The notes beneath the pieces are model-generated. The model saw nothing but the letters and a program-made list of their open reading frames with translations, did no database searches and had not been told where the DNA came from. From positions 1-64,000 of the forward strand of contig JAVBOR010000030.1 of the NCBI GenBank assembly GCA_031550325.1: a stretch of DNA of 64,000 bases, in the 5' to 3' direction. Numbering within the stretch: the first letter of the stretch is position 1; each line of letters opens with the position of its first letter. Source of the stretch: JAVBTT01 sp031550325 (lineage in GTDB: Bacteria > Bacillota > Clostridia > Oscillospirales > UBA929). Made by a program: the position numbers and the translations under genes. This document shows positions 42,589 to 50,811 of the stretch, one piece after another.

Positions 42589-42687
42589 CAAACCGCCTCA
42601 GCGGTTTGATCCTGCTTTCGTTTTGTCTAAGAACCAAAGGTTCTTTGACAGGCTTAGGCTGCTCAAGAATCTAGGTTCTTTGACAGA
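42589..42687. repeat. Palindromes C4 and C1 at the 3' end of the GNAT-methyltransferase gene
   Basis: C4 (CAAACCGCCTCAGCGGTTTG, 42589-42608) and two C1 copies (42623-42650 and 42662-42685). The last C1 copy overlaps the coding sequence: the final residues QRT and the TAG stop are encoded by its CAAAGAACC half. Confidence 0.8.
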
Positions 42688-44245
42688 TAAAAATGCCCTG
42701 CTCCTTGCTAATGTGGAACACGCCGCCGTTCTCAAAGCAGCGCCCGACCAGCGCCTCGAACTCGGCGGAAACGTCCTCGGGGATGTGGTTATACGACCTG
42801 ATATAGGCAATTAAGTCGCTCGGATCGGGCACCTCAAGCGCGTCGGGGTATTCGCGCTTTTCCACCGCACCGAAGTGCTTGCCGAGGAGCGCTGCTCCGT
42901 TTTCCAGCGTAAAGCTGATTTTATTCATGAAGACGAACTCTGCCTTGCCCTCGAACGCGCGGTAAAGGTCATGCAGCTCCTTGAGCGAGTCTTGGCCGAG
43001 TGTCGTGGCGTAGAAAGCGCCGCCGGGCTTGAGAACCCTGTATGCCTCCCGCAGCCCCTTGTTCAGGTCGGGCACATGGTAAAGCATGTGGTTGGCGATC
43101 ACGACGTCAAAACACTCGTCGGGGTAGGGAAGACTTTGAATGTCCGCCTCCTGAAACGAAAATACCGGATTGTCGCCGAGGCGCTCCTTGACCTTGGAGA
43201 CCATGAGAGGGGAAAAGTCTGCAAGGATGACGGCACAGCCGCCGGGCAGCCGGTGCGCCCTGCCCTGCCAGAGCTGGCCAGTGCCGCAGCCGAGCTCGAG
43301 AATCCTCGCGTTCGGCTGAATGGAAAGCTGGTCAAACACCCAGTTCTGCCAGCCGTAGGGGTTGACGCTGCACTTTTCCTGAAAGGCGATGCGGATAGAG
43401 AGCGTGTCCTTTTTTTTGTACATTTCGTCCAGGTGGCCGGCCCGCCACATGCGCGGGATGGCCTTTTCGCAGTCGACGATATACGTGTCATACTCGTGGC
43501 TGAAGTGGTAGCCCAGCTTTTGGGCCAGCGCCACCGACGCCTTGTTTGCGGCGTCCCAGCTCGGGTAGAGGCCGCGGCTCAGGCACTCCAGGATCAGCCT
43601 GGCAGCGCAGGCCGTGGCAAGTCCCTTGCGGCGATGCTCCCTTTGGGTGTCGACTTCAATTTCAATGCCGCCGTCATAATAGGTATAGGACGACGCGCCG
43701 CCGACGATGTCCCCGCCGTACATCGCGCAAAAGCCCAGGCCCTTTTGCGCGAAGTGTTCGGCGGAACTGAACTGCGAGCAGAGGTCGTGCGAGAAGTTCT
43801 GCTCAAGCGCCCGCGCATAAAGCTCGGTGTCGATTTGCCTGAGCGTATATCCCGGAGGAAGAGTCTCGGCCAAAGCCGCGAGTTTTGCTTTGTCAAAGCA
43901 GTCGGGCTCCTTTTTTATGGCGTATCTGCTTGTGAGTTCACAGGCGTCCGGGAAAGCCTCTTCTATAAGCGCCGACCACTCTTTGTCGGGTGGGGCAATC
44001 AGAAACGTGGAGGAAGGGAAGTCTGCGGGGATGTGACTTGCGAGCTCGGCGGCGCCCTGCGAGGCGGCGTCTCCCCTCAAGAAGCAGAAGTCGCCGACAA
44101 GGACCTGCACGCAGGACGGGGCCTCGAGGCTGTCGGTCCATCCGCGCCCAAGATGCCCCTGCAGATAGGAGAGGGCGAGCGTCTCCTGCGTGTTGCCAAA
44201 AAACCGCTCAAACGCCTTTTCGGCGCCCTTGGGGATTTGCTGCAT
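42671..44245 (-). CDS. GNAT acetyltransferase-SAM methyltransferase fusion
   Basis: A 524-residue two-domain protein. Residues about 1-270 are a GNAT acetyltransferase of the GNAT_acetyltran type: GFCAMYGGDIVGGASSYTYY, IEIEVDTQREHRRKGLATAC (acetyl-CoA loop) and NKASVALAQKLGY. Residues about 290-524 are a class I methyltransferase: ILELGCGTGQLW (SAM motif I), FSFQEADIQSLPYPDECFDV and YRVLKPGGAFYATTLG. The GNAT half alone is common in Firmicutes; the fusion is less so. The substrate is unknown. The CDS end is formed by a repeat palindrome. It is transcribed alone, divergent from the peptide/VWA unit. Confidence 0.88.
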   Translation of the reverse strand: MQQIPKGAEKAFERFFGNTQETLALSYLQGHLGRGWTDSLEAPSCVQVLVGDFCFLRGDAASQGAAELASHIPADFPSSTFLIAPPDKEWSALIEEAFPDACELTSRYAIKKEPDCFDKAKLAALAETLPPGYTLRQIDTELYARALEQNFSHDLCSQFSSAEHFAQKGLGFCAMYGGDIVGGASSYTYYDGGIEIEVDTQREHRRKGLATACAARLILECLSRGLYPSWDAANKASVALAQKLGYHFSHEYDTYIVDCEKAIPRMWRAGHLDEMYKKKDTLSIRIAFQEKCSVNPYGWQNWVFDQLSIQPNARILELGCGTGQLWQGRAHRLPGGCAVILADFSPLMVSKVKERLGDNPVFSFQEADIQSLPYPDECFDVVIANHMLYHVPDLNKGLREAYRVLKPGGAFYATTLGQDSLKELHDLYRAFEGKAEFVFMNKISFTLENGAALLGKHFGAVEKREYPDALEVPDPSDLIAYIRSYNHIPEDVSAEFEALVGRCFENGGVFHISKEQGIFICQRT

Positions 44246-44395
44246 ATCGTCACCAACTTTCCGTTACTGCCTATATTATGCGCTTCAGCCGCGTTTTTGG
44301 CAAGGCCCTGTTCCCAAAAGGCAAAAATGGCGCCGATTTTGTTGAAAACGAGCAATACATTACTAGTCCTGGGAAAAATAGAATCCGATAATTTG

Positions 44396-44423
44396 TTGAT
44401 TTTTCTAAAAATTGTGGTATACT
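44396..44423 (+). promoter_or_regulatory. Promoter of the small peptide/VWA unit
   Basis: TTGATT (44396-44401), 16-bp spacer, TATACT (44418-44423) in a conspicuously AT-rich stretch (44330-44470). Confidence 0.65.
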
Positions 44424-44508
44424 TATCTTTAGAAGGAAGCCTGTAATGATACGCAATCAGAATGGAATAAGAAGAAATGGGTTTGAAAAGAAAGGTGGAG
44501 CGAGAACT

Positions 44509-44676
44509 ATGAAGCAGGCGTACATAAAACCCAAGGCAACGTTGATCAGTCTCTTCCCGGAGGATCGCCTGTGCGCGGACGGCTGCCTTCGCGGGTATGG
44601 TGGTCCAGGCGCGGAGGAATATCCGCAGAACACGAACTGCACGATTCTCTTCGATCAGGGCCCCTCGGAATCCTAG
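44509..44676 (+). CDS. Small peptide with YxKP-type N-terminus and Cys/Gly-rich tail
   Basis: A 55-residue product: KQAYIKPKATLISLF, then EDRLCADGCLRGYGGPGAEE and a Cys-Asn-Thr-rich end (NTNCTILFDQ). Short genes with a K..Y.KP start and a variable Cys/Gly-rich tail are common in clostridial genomes and are sometimes suspected RiPP precursors, but no modification enzyme is encoded nearby. ATG 44509 is used: AAGGTGGAG lies 8 nt upstream; an ATG at 44446 would add 21 residues. It is 105 bp before the VWA protein gene, probably on the same mRNA. The function is unknown; the gene call is supported by promoter, ribosome site and codon-like composition. Confidence 0.6.
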   Translation: MKQAYIKPKATLISLFPEDRLCADGCLRGYGGPGAEEYPQNTNCTILFDQGPSES

Positions 44677-44781
44677 ACGGGGTTTCGGTGCTTTCACAAC
44701 AGCTAGATGATTCAGGGCTCTCTTTTTGAGAGATACCTGGACAAGAGGATTTGGGTGAAAGTCTATTTTGAAGGTGATACG

Positions 44782-46761
44782 ATGAAAACTACACGAAAAC
44801 GTCGCTTACATGCAATGGTCGTTGCCCTCGTTCTGATGGCTATTCTCGCAAACATTCTGCTTGTCACGTTTGCGTATAATGGCCCCGGCGGACAAACGCT
44901 CAACTTGAGCGGGAAGGGCGCGGACCCCTCTACCATGGATTCCTGGAAGGATCAGAGCGGACCTGTCTTGGAAGACGGCGAGGTTTGGGCGGATAAAACC
45001 GTGCAGTACGCCCGGCCGAATGACGGCGAGTTTACGGTCACGCTTTCGGCGCTGGCGCGTGAAAAAGCTCTTTATGAAGAAGCCGCCGAAAATTTGATTG
45101 TCCTGATGATCGACTGGTCGGGCAGTGTGGTGGACTTTAATACGGCCTGCCATACCGCAGAAGGCGTCCTTGACACGATTTACGCAGATCGTCCGGAAAG
45201 CAGAATCCTGATGGTTTCTTACGGAACCAATAACGTCACCTCTCCTGTATTCAGTGACTCCGTTTCAGCAAAAGACTACCTGAATACATTTATCAAGGCC
45301 AACAAGCCCACCGTAGAGAAGGATAGCGGTACCAACATACAAGGCGCCATTTTCGCGGCTGAGCAAGCGCTTAAACTGCACATGGCAGCCTCCGGCGAAC
45401 GGCTGGTTCCCTCCTATGTGCTGATCACGGACGGGGTGCCTACCTACGCGTATCGCTATGTGCTCAACGAAAGCGTCACGCCTGACGTCGGCTTGCGCAT
45501 GGGCGACGGCCACACGCCGCACACCGCGTTTTACGGCCAGCCGCTGTTCAGTTTCCAGACCATCCTTCAGGCGAATGCCTCCAAGAAAGCGCTGCCGGGG
45601 AGCCTGTTCTTTACCTTCCGCTCTCCTGGCGACAACAGCAGCAGCGCATCGGCAACCTTGGGCGCTGCTCTGCCCAATGAAGACCTTCTGTACATACACG
45701 ACGGCAAATACGAGGTTCAAAAGCTTATCCCGGGCACCAACCCCGAGGAGTGGGAAGAGTATACAAACGTTTCCAATCCCTTTGTGAATATGTTCCACGC
45801 GTTTACCGATGAGCAGACCTTTACCGAGCCCTATTTTGTGGAAGTCGATCGATATGTGGGCGGCCAGTACCGCACCGGATACTGGGTGTATCCCACCTTT
45901 ATCGAAGAGAGCCTGCCCCAGAACTACACGCCGTACGCCGACATTGCGGCCGGTCTGAACGTGAATCCGGCCGACACCGGACTGACCAGTATGCTTGCCC
46001 AGCAGCGCGTTGTCCGCAACGGCGTCATCAAGCCGCTGCGCGCTGAGACAGATATGGTCATCACCGACGTGCTGGGCGAAACCTTTACGCTGGACGCTCA
46101 GGCGCTCACCGCCGCCGCCGCCGCGCAGGCGCCGGGAACGAGCGTGGCTTACGACGAGACGACCAGAACCGTCACGTGGACCATCCCCGCTGCGCTTGTG
46201 CCTCTGCTGCCGTGCACGGAGGATTATCAGGAGCCCAGTAACGTAGCGCCGCTCCGGCTGAGTTATGATATTTTGTTCAGCCCCGCTGCCGGCCAGCTGG
46301 ACAACTGGTCCGAGGGAATGCGCTACTACACAAACGCGCGCACGATGCTTGCGGGCGTCGAGTCCAATCCGAACCTTGCCACCTTTGCTCCCAACCTTCT
46401 TGCCGGACGCTACGTAAACGAGACCGAGACCATCCTGCTTCCCAATCGCGGTTGGGTTGAGCTGACGGTCAGGACTCCGCCCACAAGCAGCGGCAGGACC
46501 AGCACAACGCCGAGCGACCCCACGAGCTTTTCTCCGCCGCCCAGCGATGAGTTTACCACGCCCAGCATTCCGATCGATTTTCCGGTTTCTCCCTCTCCCA
46601 GCGATGATGGGTTTGAGGATACCAGCATTCCGATTGACCCGCCCATTCCGCCGACAGGCGGCGTGAACTCAGCTTTATTCATGCTTTTCGGGGGTATAGC
46701 TCTGGTGGGCTGTGGTCTCCTGCTCGGAAGAAAAGTCGGCGGAAACGTGTCCCAGGATTAA
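44782..46761 (+). CDS. VWA-domain surface protein with sortase-type anchor
   Basis: A 659-residue secreted protein. The signal helix (LHAMVVALVLMAILANILLV) is followed by a von Willebrand A domain (about 95-300) with the MIDAS start DWSGSVVDFN and a later TDGVPTYAYR, beta-rich stalk-like domains to about 560, then a Ser/Thr/Pro-rich linker with two copies of a TSIPIDPP-like segment (TPSIPIDFPVSPSPSDD, DTSIPIDPP). The C-terminus is a cell-wall sorting signal: PPTGG, a hydrophobic helix (LFMLFGGIALVGCGLLLG) and a charged tail RKVGGN. No sortase gene is in the window. Pilus tip adhesins and matrix-binding proteins share this plan; the ligand is unknown. ATG 44782 has AAGGTG 5 nt upstream. Confidence 0.88.
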   Translation: MKTTRKRRLHAMVVALVLMAILANILLVTFAYNGPGGQTLNLSGKGADPSTMDSWKDQSGPVLEDGEVWADKTVQYARPNDGEFTVTLSALAREKALYEEAAENLIVLMIDWSGSVVDFNTACHTAEGVLDTIYADRPESRILMVSYGTNNVTSPVFSDSVSAKDYLNTFIKANKPTVEKDSGTNIQGAIFAAEQALKLHMAASGERLVPSYVLITDGVPTYAYRYVLNESVTPDVGLRMGDGHTPHTAFYGQPLFSFQTILQANASKKALPGSLFFTFRSPGDNSSSASATLGAALPNEDLLYIHDGKYEVQKLIPGTNPEEWEEYTNVSNPFVNMFHAFTDEQTFTEPYFVEVDRYVGGQYRTGYWVYPTFIEESLPQNYTPYADIAAGLNVNPADTGLTSMLAQQRVVRNGVIKPLRAETDMVITDVLGETFTLDAQALTAAAAAQAPGTSVAYDETTRTVTWTIPAALVPLLPCTEDYQEPSNVAPLRLSYDILFSPAAGQLDNWSEGMRYYTNARTMLAGVESNPNLATFAPNLLAGRYVNETETILLPNRGWVELTVRTPPTSSGRTSTTPSDPTSFSPPPSDEFTTPSIPIDFPVSPSPSDDGFEDTSIPIDPPIPPTGGVNSALFMLFGGIALVGCGLLLGRKVGGNVSQD

Positions 46762-46780
46762 CAGATAAGCAGTTTTATCA

Positions 46781-46810
46781 GGATCCCCCTTGAGTATTCA
46801 AGGGGGATCC
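46781..46810 (+). terminator. Terminator after the VWA gene
   Basis: Perfect 13-bp stem GGATCCCCCTTGA/TCAAGGGGGATCC with loop GTAT, 19 bp behind the stop codon. T-run poor. Confidence 0.65.
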
Positions 46811-46833
46811 TCAGTCTGTAGACAAAGGCCGCC

Positions 46834-46956
46834 TCTTCGTTCCTTTGCGCAAAACCACGTCGAGCCTGACGCCGAAGGCAGCGGGTCCCTGCTGGACTGG
46901 TTGAGCGCAAAGCATGGAAACAAGTGACTTCCACGAATTCACTCCGGGAAAGTCAC
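46834..46956 (-). repeat. Two-hairpin element, full copy
   Basis: Minus strand: hairpin 1 (46924-46956) with arms GTGACTTTCC/GGAAGTCAC around GAGTGAATTC, then hairpin 2 (46844-46911) with outer arms TTTGCGC/GCGCAAA and the conserved core. About 75 bp (46811-46886) are nearly identical to 16168-16246. Confidence 0.88.
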
Positions 46957-46962
46957 CCAATG

Positions 46963-47050
46963 CGCGTCTTCACAAAGACGCGTTCCTGCTCCCGTTTGTA
47001 GACAAATCGAAGGTTTGTCTACAGTCTCAACAAACCGCTGAGGCGGTTTG
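46963..47050. repeat. Palindromes C3, C2 and C4 in series
   Basis: C3 (46963-46982), C2 (46998-47024) and C4 (CAAACCGCTGAGGCGGTTTG, 47031-47050) stand between two oppositely oriented two-hairpin elements. The C3-C2 block is nearly identical to 18102-18162. Confidence 0.82.
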
Positions 47051-47056
47051 CAGGGA

Positions 47057-47181
47057 AACGGTTTTGAGAAATGAATTCCCGAAACCGTTGAGGTTCCTAT
47101 TTTTCCTGGATTCAGTCCAGCAAGAACCTGTCACTTGCAGCGCCAGACTCGACGCGAATCCAGGAAAGGGACGAAGGCGCA
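47057..47181 (+). repeat. Two-hairpin element, full copy
   Basis: Hairpin 1 (47057-47089): arms AACGGTTTT/GAAACCGTT around AAATGAATTC. Hairpin 2 (47101-47167): outer arms TTTTCCTGGATT/AATCCAGGAAA; the core is the most diverged of all copies (CTGTCACTTGCAGCGCCAG). Confidence 0.8.
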
Positions 47182-47240
47182 AAGCTCCGGTTTGACTACA
47201 AAACGATGAAAAGTGATCGGCTCTGTGGAGCCTCCCAAAG

Positions 47241-47369
47241 AAAGGCTTTCCCGGAGTGAATCCGAGAAAGCCTTTCTATTTCATCTTTTGCGGTTCACAT
47301 CCCAGAAAGGACCTTGCGGCTCCGGCCGCAAGGCTCGGCGTAAAAACCGCAAAAGGACGAGCGCGCGGG
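47241..47369 (+). repeat. Two-hairpin element, full copy
   Basis: Hairpin 1 (47241-47275): arms AAAGGCTTTC/GAAAGCCTTT around GAGTGAATCC. Hairpin 2 (47285-47355): outer arms CTTTTGCGGTT/AACCGCAAAAG and a perfect inner stem CCTTGCGGC/GCCGCAAGG. The flank GATCGGCTCTGTGGAGCCTC upstream is shared with the copy at 56508. The rest of the gap to 47535 shows nothing recognised. Confidence 0.88.
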
Positions 47370-47535
47370 ACTGTTGCTTTGCACCAAGCTCCAGTAGCTC
47401 CTGGAACAAGGCAGGTGAACACCCCACGCGGAGACTCCAGCTATATAACAAAGTGTCAAAAAAACAGACAATTCGACAGTTTGTTATATGGAGAGGCCGT
47501 GGATGACCGTGTCGGCGGCGGTTCGGCTGATTTGT

Positions 47536-50500
47536 CTACTCCAGAGCCAGGGCCTGATCGATGGCGAAGAAATAGACGAGCTTTTCTCCGACCTCCAGCC
47601 CGGTCATGCGCTGTGCGGCGTGGGCGTAAGTCTCCAGCTGCACGCGGTAGTGCTCGGCGCGCGCTGGCGCGCCCTCGGGGCTTATGGAGTCAGTCTTGAA
47701 ATCCAGCACAATCAGCTTGCCGCTTTCGACGAAGAAGCAGTCAATAACGCCCTGCAGCAAAATCTCCTCCCCCATGGCTGTCGTGGCGCCGGTCAGGACG
47801 TCGGCGGGCTCGAGCATGGAAAACTTGCACTCCCTCCAGAGCCTTGTTGCCTTCAGGACGCGCTGGCCCAGGTCGCTCTGAAAGAACAAGGCTATTTTTT
47901 CGGGGGACACGGCGTCTGTTTGCTCGGGCGTGAGGATGCGCCGCTTTGCAAGGCGCGACAGCTCGCCCCGGACACCGCCGGCGCTCTGGCAAGCAGCATA
48001 CGAAATAAACTGCATGGCCAGATGGTAGGCCTGCCCGCGCTCCGGCCCCGATAAGCCGCGCCCGCGCGCTGGGCTTTGCGAAAGAAAGGTGCCGGTGCCC
48101 TCCCAAACCTCAAGATCGGTATAGCGGCCCTTCAGCTGGGTCACCGTCATCTTGGACGGCAGGTCGACCGCGCCGGCGTAAGGGTAGACAAAGGCATCGC
48201 GCGCCTGAATCGCGTCGCGTTCGGCGCCGGGGGCGGGCGCGGCGGTCAGTGCCGCCGGCGGGGCGGCCAGCCAGTCGGGCTCGGCCACGCCCAGCAGAAG
48301 ATCCATGAAGCTGGAAGCCTCACGCAAGCTCTGCGCGGGCGTCGTCTCGCTGCCCAGCATGATCAGCTTGTTCTGCGCGCGCGTCATCGCGACATACAGC
48401 AGGCGCAGCTCTTCGGCCTTGTGCTCGCGCGTGAGCTCCTGCCGCACCGCGTGGTAGGCGGCGGTAGGGTACTCGCACAAGTCGGTGCGCCGCTTCAGGC
48501 CGCAGCCGGTCGTTTCGTGCATCAGGAGCTTGGCGTTCATATCGCGAAGGTTGTACGACCTGCCAAGGTCGGCCAGCACGACAACGGGAAACTCCAGACC
48601 TTTGGACCTGTGAATGGTCATGAGCCTGACGGCGCTGTCCGTGTGCACGCGGGTGCGGGAGAGTGTCTGCCGGTGAAGCCACGGCAGAAAGGCGGCCAGG
48701 CCGCTTTCGTGCGGGCAGGCTTGGGCAAGCTCTAAAAAAGCCATGAGATCGGCCTGGCCCTGTGCGTCAAACTTTGTGTCCAGATCGGTTTGCGCGTAAA
48801 TACGCGACACCAGCCGCCACACGGGAAGGTCGGGCGCGAGGTAGCGCCACTGGCGCAGCAGAATGAGCAGCCGCTGGCTCTTGAGCTGCGTGTCGGCCAG
48901 CAGGCAGTCGTACAACGACAGCTCCGACACGGCGCGAAGCGACGCCAGCTCCTCGGCAGTAAACGCGAACGCGGGCGAGCGCAGCGCGGCGAGTAGCTGG
49001 ACGTCGTTGCGCGGGTTGAGTGTGACCTCCAAAAGCGAGGTGATCGCCCGCACGGCGCCGGACTGTTCGTCCTCGGCAGCGTCGGAGTTTGCGTCCAGAC
49101 CGGCGTCGCGCAGCGCCGCCAAATAGGCCGGCGCGCGGTTTTTCAGCGAGCGCAGCAAAATAACGCAGTCCCCCGGGCGGGCAAAACCCGCGTCGATGAG
49201 CGCGCGAAGCCGCGCAGCCACGGCGCGCGCCTGCTGAGCCAGCTTATCGCTCTCGCCTGTGTCGGGCAAGGCGATGAGCTCGACGGCGGGCTCCTGCTGC
49301 GGGGGAAAGCCCAGACCGCTCCTGAGGGGCGGCCCATAGTCCATCTCGGCGTCCGCGCGCGTCATCAGGCGCTCAAGCGTGTGGTTTACGGCCGAGAGAA
49401 CCTCGGGCCGCGAGCGGAAGTTGCTGGTCAGATACACCTTGCACGGGCCGGCCGCCGCCTCGCTCCACAGCGCAAACTCGTCGAGCTTGCGCAGAAAGAT
49501 GGTCGGGTCGGCGTGCTGGAACCTGTAAATGGACTGGCGCACGTCCCCCACATAGAACACATTGTCCCTGCCGGCGGACAGCGCGTCGATCAGCGCGTCC
49601 TGGCGCGCGTTGACGTCCTGGTACTCGTCGACCAGAATCTCGGCAAAGCGCGCGCTCACGGTCAGCCCTGTTTCGGTCGGGCGGCCGCTCTCGTCGGTGA
49701 GCAGGGAGAGCGCGGCAAGCTCATAGTCGGTGAAGTCGGCCAGCTTGCGCGCCGCCTTCTCCTGCCGGTAGGCCTCGTCAAAGCAATTCACGGCGAAAAA
49801 GAGCCCGCTGAGCACCTCCTGCGTGTCGGCGATGTCGGCAAGATTGTCCTCATGCGTGCAGGAGATGCGCTCGCACAGAGCCCCGACGCCCTTTTTCCAG
49901 CCGTCCCGCTCGGCGCGAAGGCCTTCGGCCTGATCCTTCGCGGCGTCGTCGACGGCTTTAAAGGGCTTGAGCTTGGCAAAGCTCAGCGCGTGAAGCGCCT
50001 CAAAGGCTTTGTCCCAGCCCGCGCCCAGCGCGCCGTCCAGCGCGGTCAGCGCGTCGATATCGCTCAGGAGCGCCGGCGCGTACGCCGTGTACAGCGCGGG
50101 ATCGTCCACGCCCTCCAGGGCGCTTTGCGCTTGGGCGCGCCACTTGGCCAGCTGATGGCGCGCGTCCTCCAGTACGAGCTCTTCCCAGAACTGTACGCGC
50201 CTGTCGGAGGCGCGCAGCTGCTCTGCCCGCCAGCCCGCCGGGCCGCGCATCGTTCGGGTCTTTCGCCAGGTTCTCTCGACAAGCTCCGAAACCGCCCTGT
50301 CACCGCGCATGTCCACAAAGGCGTCGACAAAGCGCCCGAACTGCGGCAGCCCGCCGCCTTCCAGCTGGTCGTACAGCTCGTCCAGCACGCGGTTCAGGGT
50401 GTCGCCGAACAGCCCGGCCGCCTCGCTGTCCTCGCAGACCCTGACGTCGGGCGGCAGGACGCTTTGGGCGGCGAACTCGCGCAGCAGCTCGACGCAGTAC

Positions 50501-50811
50501 GCGTGCAGCGTGCAAATGCGCGCCGTGTACAGGCGGTTCAGCTGGCGGCGCAGATGGCGGCTATCCGGGTCGGCCTCCATGCGCCCGCGCAGCGCGCGGA
50601 GAATGCGCGCGCGCATCTCCCCGGCGGCGGCGCGCGTATAGGTGATGAGCAAGAAGTCGTCGATGTTGCGCGGGCAACTCTCGTCTGTGAGATAGGCCAT
50701 CAGCCGCTCGACAAGCACAAGGGTCTTGCCCGCGCCTGCCGCCGCCGAGACCAAAACGGTGCGGCCGCGCAGCGTGACGGCGGCGTGTTGTTCATCCGTG
50801 AGCTCTCTCAT
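47536..50811 (-). CDS. addA: ATP-dependent helicase/nuclease subunit A (AddA)
   Basis: A 1091-residue UvrD-type helicase with a C-terminal RecB-like nuclease, the partner of AddB in double-strand-break end processing for RecA-dependent repair. It shows the Q-motif LTDEQHAAV, Walker A SAAAGAGKT (about 22-30), LITYTRAAAGEM, Walker B ILVDEYQDVNARQD (near 388), VGDVRQSIYRFQHADP, TIHRSKGLEFPVV (near 730), LLYVAMTRAQNKL, and the nuclease LIVLDFKTDS with Asp and Lys near 1040. The ATG overlaps the addB stop by 4 bp. It is somewhat shorter than the 1200-residue enzymes of Bacilli. Confidence 0.96.
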   Translation of the reverse strand: MRELTDEQHAAVTLRGRTVLVSAAAGAGKTLVLVERLMAYLTDESCPRNIDDFLLITYTRAAAGEMRARILRALRGRMEADPDSRHLRRQLNRLYTARICTLHAYCVELLREFAAQSVLPPDVRVCEDSEAAGLFGDTLNRVLDELYDQLEGGGLPQFGRFVDAFVDMRGDRAVSELVERTWRKTRTMRGPAGWRAEQLRASDRRVQFWEELVLEDARHQLAKWRAQAQSALEGVDDPALYTAYAPALLSDIDALTALDGALGAGWDKAFEALHALSFAKLKPFKAVDDAAKDQAEGLRAERDGWKKGVGALCERISCTHEDNLADIADTQEVLSGLFFAVNCFDEAYRQEKAARKLADFTDYELAALSLLTDESGRPTETGLTVSARFAEILVDEYQDVNARQDALIDALSAGRDNVFYVGDVRQSIYRFQHADPTIFLRKLDEFALWSEAAAGPCKVYLTSNFRSRPEVLSAVNHTLERLMTRADAEMDYGPPLRSGLGFPPQQEPAVELIALPDTGESDKLAQQARAVAARLRALIDAGFARPGDCVILLRSLKNRAPAYLAALRDAGLDANSDAAEDEQSGAVRAITSLLEVTLNPRNDVQLLAALRSPAFAFTAEELASLRAVSELSLYDCLLADTQLKSQRLLILLRQWRYLAPDLPVWRLVSRIYAQTDLDTKFDAQGQADLMAFLELAQACPHESGLAAFLPWLHRQTLSRTRVHTDSAVRLMTIHRSKGLEFPVVVLADLGRSYNLRDMNAKLLMHETTGCGLKRRTDLCEYPTAAYHAVRQELTREHKAEELRLLYVAMTRAQNKLIMLGSETTPAQSLREASSFMDLLLGVAEPDWLAAPPAALTAAPAPGAERDAIQARDAFVYPYAGAVDLPSKMTVTQLKGRYTDLEVWEGTGTFLSQSPARGRGLSGPERGQAYHLAMQFISYAACQSAGGVRGELSRLAKRRILTPEQTDAVSPEKIALFFQSDLGQRVLKATRLWRECKFSMLEPADVLTGATTAMGEEILLQGVIDCFFVESGKLIVLDFKTDSISPEGAPARAEHYRVQLETYAHAAQRMTGLEVGEKLVYFFAIDQALALE

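Noticed and set aside
46811..47370. Possible CRISPR array because of many repeats in a short stretch
   Set aside because: The repeats are of different families, face both ways and have irregular spacing; there are no unique spacers of constant length and no cas genes.
47488..48054. Plus-strand ORF near the end of addA
   Set aside because: It lies almost wholly antisense to the conserved nuclease domain of addA and lacks any motif.
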